Below, piece after piece: positions 8,742 through 19,838 of a DNA stretch of 44,468 nucleotides. A program made the position numbers and the translations under genes. Position 1 is the stretch's first letter. Each line of letters starts with the position of its first letter. Source of the DNA: an uncultured Bryobacteraceae bacterium. Its GTDB lineage: Bacteria > Acidobacteriota > Terriglobia > Bryobacterales > Bryobacteraceae. The stretch is from contig CAKZUE010000031.1 in NCBI GenBank assembly GCA_937920635.1, positions 1 to 44,468 on the forward strand, written 5' to 3'. A model generated the notes under the pieces. It was given only the letters and a program-made list of their open reading frames with translations, was not told the DNA's origin and searched no databases.

Positions 8742-9761
8742 ATGAACCTCTCAGAATTCGATTATCGCCTCCCCGATGAGTTGATCGCACAAGAGCCGCT
8801 GGCCGACAGGGCGGCGTCCCGGATGCTGGTGGTGGATCGCGCCACCGGCCGGATGGAAGACCGCCTGTTTCGCGACCTGCCGCAGTACCTGCGTGGGGGC
8901 GACTGCCTGGTCATCAACGACACGCGAGTGGTCCCTTCCCGGCTTTACGGGCGCAAGGAAGGCTACGCACGCGATGTGGAGATCTTCCTGCTCACGCCAC
9001 AGGATCCCGGGCGGACGCTCTGGACGGCCCTGGTGCGTCCCGGGAGGCATCTCCATGAAGGCGCCCGCGTGGTTGTCTCGGAGCGCCTGAGTGTTGAGAT
9101 CCTGGAGACCCGCGTCCGCGGCGAGCGGCTCGTCCGGGTGGAATGCCAGGGAGACCTGGACGAGGAGATGGAGCGCATCGGACATGTGCCGCTGCCGCCT
9201 TATATCCACCGGCCTGACGCACCGGAGGACCGCGAGCGCTACCAGACGGTATTCGCCGCGCGCCGCGGCTCGGCGGCAGCGCCAACGGCAGGACTGCACT
9301 TCACGCCCGAAATGCTGGAAGCCTGCCGCAGCGCAGGCGCAGAGATCGCCCGCGTCACGCTCCACGTCGGGCTTGGCACCTTCCAGCCGCTGCTGAATGA
9401 CACCGTGGAGGAGAACCGCCTGCACCTGGAGCGGTACTCAATTCCGCCGGATTCGGCGGCCATGCTTGCCGCCGCCTCGCGGCGCGTGGCGGTGGGCACG
9501 ACCGTTGTCCGCACGCTCGAGTCCGCGGCGCGCAACGGAGGGCTGGGACCCTGCGATGGCGAGACGGATCTCTTCATCTATCCGGGATTCCGCTTCCAGG
9601 CGGTGGACGCCATGCTCACCAACTTCCACCTGCCCAAGTCGAGCCTGCTGCTGCTGGTGTGCGCTTTCGGGGGCAAGGATCTGATCCTCGAAGCGTACCG
9701 CCATGCCGTCGAGCAGCGCTACCGCTTCTTCAGCTACGGCGACTGCATGCTGATCCTCTGA
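8742..9761 (+). CDS. queA: S-adenosylmethionine:tRNA ribosyltransferase-isomerase QueA
   Basis: QueA transfers and isomerises the ribosyl group of S-adenosylmethionine onto preQ1-modified tRNA to give epoxyqueuosine, the penultimate step of queuosine synthesis. The full-length 339-residue protein has [15 protein letters not shown] at the N terminus, [11 protein letters not shown], the signature [24 protein letters not shown], and [11 protein letters not shown] and [11 protein letters not shown] near the C terminus. It diverges from tsaD and is followed by a repeat-rich gap, so it is probably monocistronic. The ATG has no Shine-Dalgarno. Confidence 0.97.
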   Translation: MNLSEFDYRLPDELIAQEPLADRAASRMLVVDRATGRMEDRLFRDLPQYLRGGDCLVINDTRVVPSRLYGRKEGYARDVEIFLLTPQDPGRTLWTALVRPGRHLHEGARVVVSERLSVEILETRVRGERLVRVECQGDLDEEMERIGHVPLPPYIHRPDAPEDRERYQTVFAARRGSAAAPTAGLHFTPEMLEACRSAGAEIARVTLHVGLGTFQPLLNDTVEENRLHLERYSIPPDSAAMLAAASRRVAVGTTVVRTLESAARNGGLGPCDGETDLFIYPGFRFQAVDAMLTNFHLPKSSLLLLVCAFGGKDLILEAYRHAVEQRYRFFSYGDCMLIL

Positions 9762-9856
9762 AACTGAGAAAGGGGACAGGAACACAATTCCCCTTTTTGC
9801 CCTGCAACCAAACCTCCCAGGAGCCGGGGAGGGAGCTGGCTGCGGCCGTGTTCCGT

Positions 9857-9880
9857 GCCGCGAGCGAAGCGGCCACGGGC
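9857..9880 (+). repeat. Hairpin repeat, copy 1
   Basis: A 24-base sequence starting GCCGCGAGCGAAGCGGCC and ending ACGGGC recurs at 35805-35829 with one substitution and one extra C. GCCGC and GCGGC can pair into a small stem, as in REP-type repeats. Both copies are intergenic. Confidence 0.45.
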
Positions 9881-9921
9881 CGCTCGAGCGAGCGGTCCCG
9901 GCGGGGCCAGACGTGGAAAAC

Positions 9922-9951
9922 TGGTGCCAGGCGGGCCTGTCCCCACTTTTT
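9922..9951 (+). repeat. 30-base dispersed repeat, copy 1
   Basis: The 30 bases beginning TGGTGCCAGGCGGGCC and ending CCCCACTTTTT are identical to the complement of 36121-36150, 26 kb away. At 30/30 identity in non-coding DNA, chance is very unlikely. The CTGTCCCCACT core recurs at 10030-10040. Confidence 0.8.
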
Positions 9952-10213
9952 TTCCCGCTTTTTCTCGGGCCACCTAAAAACCTGGGGAGGGGGGACCTCC
10001 GTCTCCCCCTTGACATACCCCTATTATGGCTGTCCCCACTCTTTTTCTCTCTTTGGCGGCGGGGAGAGAGGTGATGCGGTTGATGGCCAGGCGGGGGATG
10101 AAATCCTGGCGCTGGCCGCGCGAATCAGCCGGACAGAAGCCACAAGGCCTAATTTTTCCACCCATTTTGACGATAATCTGGCTAGCCGGTCCTATGGCCG
10201 GGCGAGGCGAAAA

Positions 10214-11365
10214 GTGTTCAACGCCGTGGTCATCCTGGGCAATACCGAATCGGCGCCGCTGATCCGTTCCCTGATCGCCGCAACGGGACAGGTGACGATC
10301 ATGCGGGAGGCGCCTGCGCCGCCGGGCGACTATGAGATGGCGCGGATCGTCAACAGCCTCCTGCCCGACCTGATCTTCATCGATCTGTCCGGAGGGCAAC
10401 AGGCGCTGGAGTGCATGGCGCGCATCCGTGAGTTCGCCCCCCGGACGCCCGTGATCGGTCTGGGGTGCAGCGCGGAGACGCGGCTGCTGGCGCGCCATCT
10501 GGGAGCGGCTGGACTCGCAGCCCCCGATTGCTCGCCGGACGAGCTTCGAGTCGCGATCCGAGAGGCCATGGAGTCTTTCCACGGGGGCATCGTGGAGCAT
10601 GTCTTTTCGTTCCTGCCCTCCAAAGCCGGGAGTGGATGCTCAACGATCGTGCTCCACACCGCGCTGGCAGCCGCCTCTTTCGGCAGGCGGGTCCTGGTCA
10701 TTGACGCCGACCTGCGCAGCAGCGTCATGGGACTCATGCTCGGCGTCACCCCGGTGGGCGGCACTCAAGCCGTTCTGGAAGCCGCCGCAGACCTGGATTC
10801 ATTCATCCTCCGCCGCAACCTGGCCCAGTGCGGCGGCGCCGACTTCCTGCTCTCTACCCGGGCGCTGGACGCAGAACCACCCGAATGGACCCAATACTTC
10901 CGGCTCCTCAACTTCGTCCGCGGCAGCTATGATTTGATCCTCGTCGACCTGCCCGAGCTGATCAACCCCGCCACGGTAGAGCTCGTCCGCAGGTCGAAGA
11001 AGATCTTTCCTGTCTGCACAACCGAGATCCCTTCCTTGCGACTCGCTCTCCAACGGCTCACAGAGCTGGAAAGGCTCGGAATCCAGCAGGAACGCATCGG
11101 CCTGCTCCTCAACCGCGTCTCCCATTCCTCGCCCAAGCCAGCCGAAATCGAGGAGTCCCTCGGCCGCAGGATCGCACACGCCTTCCCTAACGATTACCGC
11201 GCCGTCTCCCGGGCGATCCAGGACGCCGCTCCGCTCCAATCGAACACAGACCTGGCCCGGGCGTTCGCCGCGTTTGCCGCCTCGCTCGCGGGCGTTGAAT
11301 ACGAGCCTCAGCCTGCGTCGCTGCGCTCGCGGCTGAAGGGGCTGCTGCATCTGGCTTCCGCTTGA
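10214..11365 (+). CDS. Orphan CpaE/TadZ-like MinD-family ATPase with receiver-like N-terminal domain
   Basis: Predicted protein of 383 residues. The first about 120 residues look like a degenerate response-regulator fold (VVILGNTES start, LPDLIFIDLSGG at the phospho-acceptor strand). The rest is a MinD/ParA-type ATPase with a deviant Walker A (KAGSGCST), VLVIDADLRSS and YDLILVDLPE. This two-domain order is that of CpaE/TadZ, which localise Tad pilus machinery, but no tad or cpa genes are in the window. The frame runs open from 9659 through repeats. GTG at 10214, after GAGGCG, is the likely start because homology-like sequence begins there. It converges with the DUF2892 gene. Confidence 0.72.
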   Translation: MFNAVVILGNTESAPLIRSLIAATGQVTIMREAPAPPGDYEMARIVNSLLPDLIFIDLSGGQQALECMARIREFAPRTPVIGLGCSAETRLLARHLGAAGLAAPDCSPDELRVAIREAMESFHGGIVEHVFSFLPSKAGSGCSTIVLHTALAAASFGRRVLVIDADLRSSVMGLMLGVTPVGGTQAVLEAAADLDSFILRRNLAQCGGADFLLSTRALDAEPPEWTQYFRLLNFVRGSYDLILVDLPELINPATVELVRRSKKIFPVCTTEIPSLRLALQRLTELERLGIQQERIGLLLNRVSHSSPKPAEIEESLGRRIAHAFPNDYRAVSRAIQDAAPLQSNTDLARAFAAFAASLAGVEYEPQPASLRSRLKGLLHLASA

Positions 11366-11396
11366 GGCAGCCCTCCGGATCCACGCGGGCGCGCCG

Positions 11397-11581
11397 TCAT
11401 CCCTTGACGCCCAGCTTGCGCAGGAACGTCATCATCGGACACCAGTTGGTGAAAGCGCTCTGGAACAGGTTCAGCCCCACGAAGGCGGTGAACCACAGCC
11501 ACCGCTGATCGTGATACACGCCCAACGCCAGGCTCAGCAGGACAAAGAACCCGGCGATCATTCGAAGCAGCCTTTCCACGT

Positions 11582-11585
<4 letters not shown>
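11397..11585 (-). CDS. Small membrane protein, DUF2892 (YgaP-type) family
   Basis: 62 residues with two hydrophobic segments and the [14 protein letters not shown] end typical of DUF2892 proteins, which also occur as the membrane tail of YgaP rhodaneses. It starts with ATG at 11585, whose last two bases overlap the TGA of the RND transporter gene (ATGA), indicating translational coupling as the fourth gene of the efflux operon. The conserved cysteine-proline is retained. The function of free-standing members is unknown; an accessory role to the pump is an inference from gene order. Confidence 0.8.
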
Positions 11586-14763
<3,178 letters not shown>

Positions 14764-14767
<4 letters not shown>

Positions 14768-15945
14768 GGCCTCACCTCGACGGGACTGCCATCACGAAGT
14801 TCAGCGGGCGCCGGCGCTACGACGGTATCGCCCGCGCGCAGGCCGGTGAGCGCCTCCAGCCGTTCCCCGTGCGCCGCGCCGGTGGTCACCAGGCGCGCCC
14901 GGGCCACGCCGTTTTCGATCACGTACACCTGCTCCACCTGCCCCTTCCTGACGATTGCGGAAGCGGGCACGAGCAGCGCCTGCTTCTCGCCCATCCGGAA
15001 CCGCGCCCGCCCGAACATCCCGCTGCGCAGCAGCGCTCCGGCCACTCCGATTTTGACTGTGAAGGAGCGCGAGCCCGGATCCATCGCCGGCACGATCTCT
15101 TCCACCCGCCCCTGCTGCGGCGCGCCCAGCGCGTCGAGGACCACCTCCACTGCCATGCCGGGCCGGATTTTGCCGATCCTGTTCTCCTCGACGGCCGCCT
15201 CCAGCCGGTAGCCGCCGTCGCGTTCGATCACCGCAATCGGCATGCCCGGCGAGGCCAGCATTCCCGGCTCCGCCTTTCGCTCGACGACGATGCCGCGGAA
15301 CGGCGCGGTGATCTCCATGTAGCCCTTCATCGCCGCCGCCTGCGCCACCGCCGATTCCGCCTGCCGGATCTTCTGCTCAAGCTGCGCCTTTTTCGCCAGC
15401 GCCATCTCGTGGTTGGCCCGCGCCATGCGCAGCCGCGCTTCGGCTTCATCGAATTCCTGCTGCGTGATCGACTTCTGGTCGTAGAGCGACTTCATCCGGC
15501 GGTGGGTGGCTTCAGCCAGCTCCAGTTGCGCCTTCGCCGCCGCAATGGCGCTCTCCACTTCCGGCAGGGCGCTGCGCGCTTCCTCCCGCGCCGCTTCGGC
15601 CTGCTTCAGCCCGCTGTCGATCTCGCGGGCTTCGATCACGGCGATCACCTGCCCGGGCTGCACCATGTCGCCCGCCTGCACGCGCACGTCGCGCAGGTAG
15701 CCCATCACGCGGGCCGACAGGACGCTCGAGACCCGCGCCCGCACCGTGCCCGTGGCCTCATAGATCTCCGGCACGGTCTCTTCGGCCAGCTTCACCGCAG
15801 CCACCCTCACCGCGGGCAGCGCTTCCGCCTTCTTTGGGGCTTCCTTCCCGCCGCCGCAGCCGGCCAGGCCCGCGGCGGCCATCAGCACCATGACGCCGGT
15901 TGTACCGGCCAGCTTTCCTTTAGTCGAGAACATTCGAATCTCCAT
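14764..15945 (-). CDS. RND periplasmic adaptor (membrane-fusion lipoprotein)
   Basis: Adaptor of 393 residues linking the RND pump to the outer-membrane channel. The N terminus carries a lipoprotein signal ending LAGC-GGGKE, so it is probably lipid-anchored. The order follows the HlyD/AcrA plan: a biotinyl-lipoyl half ([34 protein letters not shown]), a long alpha-hairpin of about 100 residues ([20 protein letters not shown] onward), the second lipoyl half ([17 protein letters not shown]), and beta-barrel and membrane-proximal domains. The gene overlaps the tolC-like gene by 26 bases, or by 14 if ATG at 15933 is used. Confidence 0.92.
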
Positions 15946-17236
15946 TCAACTTCCCAGCAGATCTTTCCACTTCCACCGCCGCCAGCCGCTGATCGTGGAT
16001 CGCGGCCAGCCGGCGCGTCTTCGCGTCCAACAGGGCCGTTTGCGCCCGCAGCAGATCGGTCACCGTGGCCAGCCCGTTCGAATAGCGGTTCCGGATGATG
16101 CGCAGGCTCTCTTCGGCCTGAGCCACGCCCGCCTCCGTGACCGCAATGCGTTCAGTGGCGGCGTCGAAATCCGCCAGCGCCTTGGTCAGCTCCAGCCGCA
16201 GCGCATTCGAATACTGCTTCTCGCTGGCTGCCGCCGCTGAAGCCATTGCTTTCGCCTCGGCCACCGACTGCCGCGTGCGGTTGCCGTCGAACAGGTTCCA
16301 GCGCACCGAGCCCATGACGAGCCAGTTGCCGCCGCCCTTGTTGAAGAACTCCTGGCGGTCGGCTTCCACCTGCGCGCGGAACGCGATCTGCGGCAGATAG
16401 CCCGCCCGCGCGCTGCGCGCCTGCGCTTCGGCCGCCTGACGCGCCAGGCGGATCTGCTCGATCTCCGGCCGCAGTTCCGGGCTGGCTGCCTCCACGGCGG
16501 GCGCCGGCTTCAGCGGCGTGGCCAGCTCCTGCGGCGTGTCGAGCGGGAGCCCGAGCGCCTCGTTCAGCGCTGCGCGGGCCACCTTGAGATCGGCTTCCCG
16601 CCGGATCACCTGTTCTTTCATCGCCGCCACATGCACCTGCACCGCCAGCACATCGGCCTCCGTCGCCAGCCCCGCGTCGCGCACCGTCTGCGCGCGCTTC
16701 AGGTCCGCCTCGGCCGTCTTCAGCGCTTCACGCGCCACATCCAGCGCCTGCGCGGCCAGCGTCACGCCGTGATAGGCGCGGGCCACGTGGGCGATCAGGT
16801 TCAGCTCGGCGGCGCGCTTCTCGGCTTCCGTCATTTTCCGGCCGAATTCGGCCGCTTTGACGCCGTTTTTCAGGCCGCCGAAATCGTAAATCAGTTGCTC
16901 GGCCGTCACCATGCTCTGAAAATTGTTCAGCGCATCGGGACGGTTCAGCCTGGCGATATCGAAATTCGCCGCCGTGAACTGCCGTTGCGTCAGCAGCGAG
17001 CCAAACACATACACGGGGTTGTTGCCCCGCATCAGATTCTCCATATACTGGACCCGCGGCAGGTAGCCCGAGCGAGCCTGCCCGATGCGGCTTTCCGCGG
17101 CCTGAATCCGCGCGTCCGCCGCCTCGAGCGAGGGATGCCGCCCCAAAGCCTGCCTCACCGCGTCTTTCAGGGTGAGCGGCGTCTGGCCTTGCGCCAGCAA
17201 TGCCAGCAGCATCAGGGGGGAAATTGGTTTCCGCAC
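15920..17236 (-). CDS. TolC-family outer-membrane efflux protein
   Basis: Outer-membrane channel partner of the RND pump, 438 residues. It has a signal peptide (VRKPISPLMLLALLAQG) and the two-repeat OEP arrangement with long amphipathic helices, including LTLKDAVRQALGRHPSLEAADARI near the N terminus and GLATVTDLLRAQTALLDAKTR near the C terminus. The frame is open upstream to 17455, but that stretch overlaps the divergent sigma-factor gene and has no signal peptide. GTG at 17236 is therefore preferred, with GGGGA just upstream. It is the first gene of the efflux operon and diverges from the ECF sigma gene, leaving a shared 209-base control region. Confidence 0.92.
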   Translation of the reverse strand: MRKPISPLMLLALLAQGQTPLTLKDAVRQALGRHPSLEAADARIQAAESRIGQARSGYLPRVQYMENLMRGNNPVYVFGSLLTQRQFTAANFDIARLNRPDALNNFQSMVTAEQLIYDFGGLKNGVKAAEFGRKMTEAEKRAAELNLIAHVARAYHGVTLAAQALDVAREALKTAEADLKRAQTVRDAGLATEADVLAVQVHVAAMKEQVIRREADLKVARAALNEALGLPLDTPQELATPLKPAPAVEAASPELRPEIEQIRLARQAAEAQARSARAGYLPQIAFRAQVEADRQEFFNKGGGNWLVMGSVRWNLFDGNRTRQSVAEAKAMASAAAASEKQYSNALRLELTKALADFDAATERIAVTEAGVAQAEESLRIIRNRYSNGLATVTDLLRAQTALLDAKTRRLAAIHDQRLAAVEVERSAGKLNGDSNVLD

Positions 17237-17445
17237 ATTCCCCAAGATGCGGCAATTTTTGCGCCGTGACAGCCCCCCGTGCGGCTTTTGCGCGGTTGCA
17301 GGCCTGAAGGAACCCGCCCCGGCGCCTGTCACCTGCCCCCGGTTTCCGCATCCATTCGCCTGAATCGGCGAGCCTCGTACCGGCGCTCCCCGTAGCAGCG
17401 CCGGCGGCGGCGCAGCCAACGGCAGAGCGGAACTACCATAGAAGG

Positions 17446-18078
17446 GTGGCCACACCCTCGCCCCCCTCAGCCGCTGCGGCGCCGGAAGTCGAATGGGCGC
17501 GGCGTCTGCTGGAAGGCGACGCCTCGGCTTTCACCCCGTTTGTGGAGAGCATCCAGCACCGCGTCTTCCAGTACACCTGGCTCATGTGCGGCCAGCGGGA
17601 AGACGCCGAGGAGGTCGCTCAGGAAACCCTCCTCCGGGTCTTTGAGAACTTCGACCAGTTGCAGGATCCGGCGCGTGTGCGGGCGTGGGTCTTCCGGATC
17701 GCCAAGAACTTCTGCCTGATGAAGCGCCGCCGCAGCGTCTTCGCCCCGGAACGCGAGCTTTCGCTCGACGAGCTTCTCCCGGGCACCGAAGACGTCGCCC
17801 GGTCCGCCCAGCTCGAAGACCGAGGCGAGCTGCCCGAACAGCGGCTGCTGCGCGCGGAACTGAACTCCGTGCTTGAACGCGCGCTCCGCCAGCTGCCGGA
17901 CACCTACCGCTCCGTGGTCCTGCTGCGGGACATCGAAGGTTTGTCGACGGCTGAAACGGCGGAGATCCTCGATCTCAGCCAGGATGTAGTCAAGCAGAGA
18001 CTCCACCGCGGGCGGCTGGCCTTGCGCAAAAGCCTGGCCGGCTACCTGGGCGGCAATGGAGAGGTGAAGCCCAAATGA
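17446..18078 (+). CDS. ECF sigma-70 family RNA polymerase sigma factor
   Basis: Sigma factor of 210 residues. Region 2 spans about residues 25-100 (FTPFVESIQHRVFQYTWLMC, EDAEEVAQETLLRVFENF, RVRAWVFRIAKNFCL) and region 4 about 138-200 (LRQLPDTYRSVVLLRDIEGL, SQDVVKQRLHRGRLALRK). The start is GTG at 17446. TACCAT lies 6 bases upstream, so the mRNA may be leaderless. The last codon overlaps the anti-sigma start by four bases (ATGA), the usual ECF/anti-sigma coupling. Being divergent from the efflux operon, it may control it, but the sequence shows no duplicated promoter motif that proves this. Confidence 0.93.
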   Translation: MATPSPPSAAAAPEVEWARRLLEGDASAFTPFVESIQHRVFQYTWLMCGQREDAEEVAQETLLRVFENFDQLQDPARVRAWVFRIAKNFCLMKRRRSVFAPERELSLDELLPGTEDVARSAQLEDRGELPEQRLLRAELNSVLERALRQLPDTYRSVVLLRDIEGLSTAETAEILDLSQDVVKQRLHRGRLALRKSLAGYLGGNGEVKPK

Positions 18079-18374
18079 CGCGCCACAGCCATTCCCATCA
18101 TGCCCACGGGCAGCGCGACCCGCGCTGCCTGGAGATCTTCGCCCGGCTCTCGGAGTATCTCGACGGGGAGCTGGACGAAATGGACTGCCGCCTGATCGAG
18201 GAGCACATCCAGGACTGCGCCCCCTGTGTCGAGTTCCTGCGCTCGCTGCGCCGGTCGATCGAGGCGGCGCACACCTACGCCGCCCAGGTGGAGCCCTCGC
18301 AGCTCCCGCCCGAAGTCGAATCCCGCCTGAAGCAGGCGTGGCAGGAAGCGCTCCGGCGGCGCAAGTCCGCCTGA
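18075..18374 (+). CDS. Zinc-binding anti-sigma factor (zf-HC2 / ZAS type)
   Basis: 99-residue protein with the ZAS signature HIQDCAPC (H44-x3-C48-x2-C51) and an upstream candidate fourth ligand, C18. In the ZAS family (RsrA, ChrR) zinc is held by H and C residues, and oxidation or stress releases the sigma factor. There is no transmembrane helix, so it is a soluble cytoplasmic sensor. The N terminus is histidine-rich (HSHSHHAH), which may add metal affinity. It is translationally coupled to the sigma gene and followed after 54 bases by the OxyR-type gene. Confidence 0.85.
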   Translation: MTRHSHSHHAHGQRDPRCLEIFARLSEYLDGELDEMDCRLIEEHIQDCAPCVEFLRSLRRSIEAAHTYAAQVEPSQLPPEVESRLKQAWQEALRRRKSA

Positions 18375-18428
18375 GCCCCGGCGGCGATGGATCCGCTCCG
18401 CCGCTTGCCGCTAAGCTCGGTACTGACG

Positions 18429-19331
18429 ATGGAAGCAAAGCAATTGCGTTATTTCCTCGCCGTGGCCCGTGCCGGCAGCTTCGTGAAAGCCGCCGAAGCG
18501 GAAGGCGTGGCGCAGCCTTCGCTATCGCAGATGATCAGGAAGCTCGAAGACAGCCTTGGCGTGCCGCTGTTCGACCGTCTGGGCCGCACGGTGCGGCTCA
18601 CCGCCCACGGCGAAGCGCTTCTGCCCCACGCCGAAGCCGTTTTGCGAGAGATCGAACAGTGCCGCCGAGCCGTGGAAGCCGGCCTGTCGCCCGAGCACGG
18701 CCGGGTTTCGCTCGGCGTCATCCCCACGCTGCTGCCTGGGGCCGCCGCACCGGCGCTGCGCGAATTTCGGGAAAAATATCCAGGCATCCACGTGGAAATC
18801 GTCGAGCAGATCACGGAAAGGCTGATTGAAAAACTCCGCCTCGGCGAGATCGACCTGGCGATGATCGCGCTGCCGTTGAAGCACCCTGAAATCGTCGTCA
18901 GCGAACTGTTCCGCGAGCCGCTCCTGGCCGCTCTGCCGGCGTCTCATGAGCTCGCCGGTGAAACCTCCATCCCGCTGTCACGGCTGAAGGGAGAAAGACT
19001 CCTGCTGCTGCGCGAGGGCCACTGCCTGCGGGAGGACGTGATCGAGGCCTGCACCCGCGCCAGGGCGGACTTCGAGACCGCTTTCGAATCCGATCAGCTC
19101 GACAGTCTGCTGGCCATGGTGGAAGCGGGCTTCGGCGTCAGCCTGGCGCCCGCCACAGCCGTCCGCCACCATGCCGGCTGCCGCTTCCTCGCGCTGGCGC
19201 CGCCTGCCGTGCGGCGGGTCGGCTACGCTCTGGCCAGCGGACACCACGCCATGCCCGCGCGCCGGACGCTCATCCAGTTCCTGAAGCGCTACCCCTGGCA
19301 CACCCTGTTCCGCGTCCCCGCGGGAGGGTGA
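18429..19331 (+). CDS. oxyR: LysR-type regulator with OxyR redox cysteines
   Basis: 300-residue LysR-family regulator. The N-terminal winged helix-turn-helix is clear (SFVKAAEAEGVAQPSLSQMI). In the effector domain the segment LREGHCLREDVIEAC places cysteines at residues 199 and 208, the same positions and local sequence (GHCLR) as the peroxide-sensing pair of E. coli OxyR. Peroxide sensing by disulfide formation is therefore well supported. ATG at 18429 fits the family start; an in-frame ATG at 18387 would add 14 unlike residues. No Shine-Dalgarno is visible. It follows the sigma/anti-sigma pair and converges on the RidA end of the multiheme operon with 12 bases between. Confidence 0.87.
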   Translation: MEAKQLRYFLAVARAGSFVKAAEAEGVAQPSLSQMIRKLEDSLGVPLFDRLGRTVRLTAHGEALLPHAEAVLREIEQCRRAVEAGLSPEHGRVSLGVIPTLLPGAAAPALREFREKYPGIHVEIVEQITERLIEKLRLGEIDLAMIALPLKHPEIVVSELFREPLLAALPASHELAGETSIPLSRLKGERLLLLREGHCLREDVIEACTRARADFETAFESDQLDSLLAMVEAGFGVSLAPATAVRHHAGCRFLALAPPAVRRVGYALASGHHAMPARRTLIQFLKRYPWHTLFRVPAGG

Positions 19332-19343
19332 GGGGACGCCGCG

Positions 19344-19838
19344 TTATTCCTCCCCAATGCCCGGCTTGCGGAAGATGGCGATCGCCTCGATCTCGACCAG
19401 CAGCTCCGGGCGGCACAGGATGGCCTGGATGCCGGTGGATGCGGGCAGCGGGTCCAGCCCCTGCTCCTGATAGAAGCGCGTGCGCTCTTCGTTGAAGGCC
19501 TCATAATCGCGTTCGATGTCGCGCAGGTAGCAGGTGGTGCGCACGATGTCCTTCCATGTGGCGCCTTCGCTTTCGAGCAGCCCCGTAATGTTTTGGAACG
19601 TGCGGCGCACCTGGGCGCGGAAATCGCCGATGTGCACGGAGCGCCCGTGCTCGTCGATGGAGGCGGTGCCGCTGATCAGCAGCACGACAATGTTGCCGAA
19701 CTCCAGCCGCAGACCGCGCGAAAAAGAGCTGGGCTTCGCGTAGCAGTAGGCTTCGTTGAGCACATTCGGATTGGAAATGGCCTTTTTCTCGATGGAAACG
19801 GCCTTTGCGGCTTCGGCCAGGGCTTCTTCAAGCCTCAT
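19344..19838 (-). CDS. RidA/YjgF/UK114-family protein
   Basis: 164-residue protein of the RidA superfamily, members of which hydrolyse reactive enamine/imine intermediates. Visible family features are a GxxVVLLISGTASID strand, FRAQVRRTFQNITGLLESEGATWKDIVRTTCYL and PASTGIQAILCRPELLVEIEAIAIF near the C terminus, with an arginine near the usual catalytic place. No signal peptide, so probably cytoplasmic, unlike all other products of this operon. The start is ATG at 19838, preceded by AGGAGG at a 10-base distance and overlapping the upstream stop (ATGA). It is the last gene of the multiheme/propeller operon. Confidence 0.88.
   Translation of the reverse strand: MRLEEALAEAAKAVSIEKKAISNPNVLNEAYCYAKPSSFSRGLRLEFGNIVVLLISGTASIDEHGRSVHIGDFRAQVRRTFQNITGLLESEGATWKDIVRTTCYLRDIERDYEAFNEERTRFYQEQGLDPLPASTGIQAILCRPELLVEIEAIAIFRKPGIGEE

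Larger units (their letters stand above)
9766..10049. repeat. MITE-like intergenic element bounded by inverted GGGGACAG ends
   Basis: The 452-base gap between queA and the CpaE-like gene holds no gene but several related motifs. GAGAAAGGGGACAGG (9766-9780) at the left and CTGTCCCCACTCTTTTTCTC (10030-10049) at the right are approximate inverted copies, framing about 284 bases. A further copy of the same core lies inside at 9922-9951, with a hairpin-forming repeat at 9857-9880. No transposase is encoded. The arrangement fits a decayed non-autonomous element or a REP-like cluster. 10050-10213 shows only the possible upstream region of the next gene. Confidence 0.45.

Noticed and set aside
9659-10213. 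In-frame extension of the CpaE-like protein back to 9659
   Set aside because: It overlaps queA and runs through repeat sequence with skewed composition. Homology-like sequence begins at the GTG at 10214.
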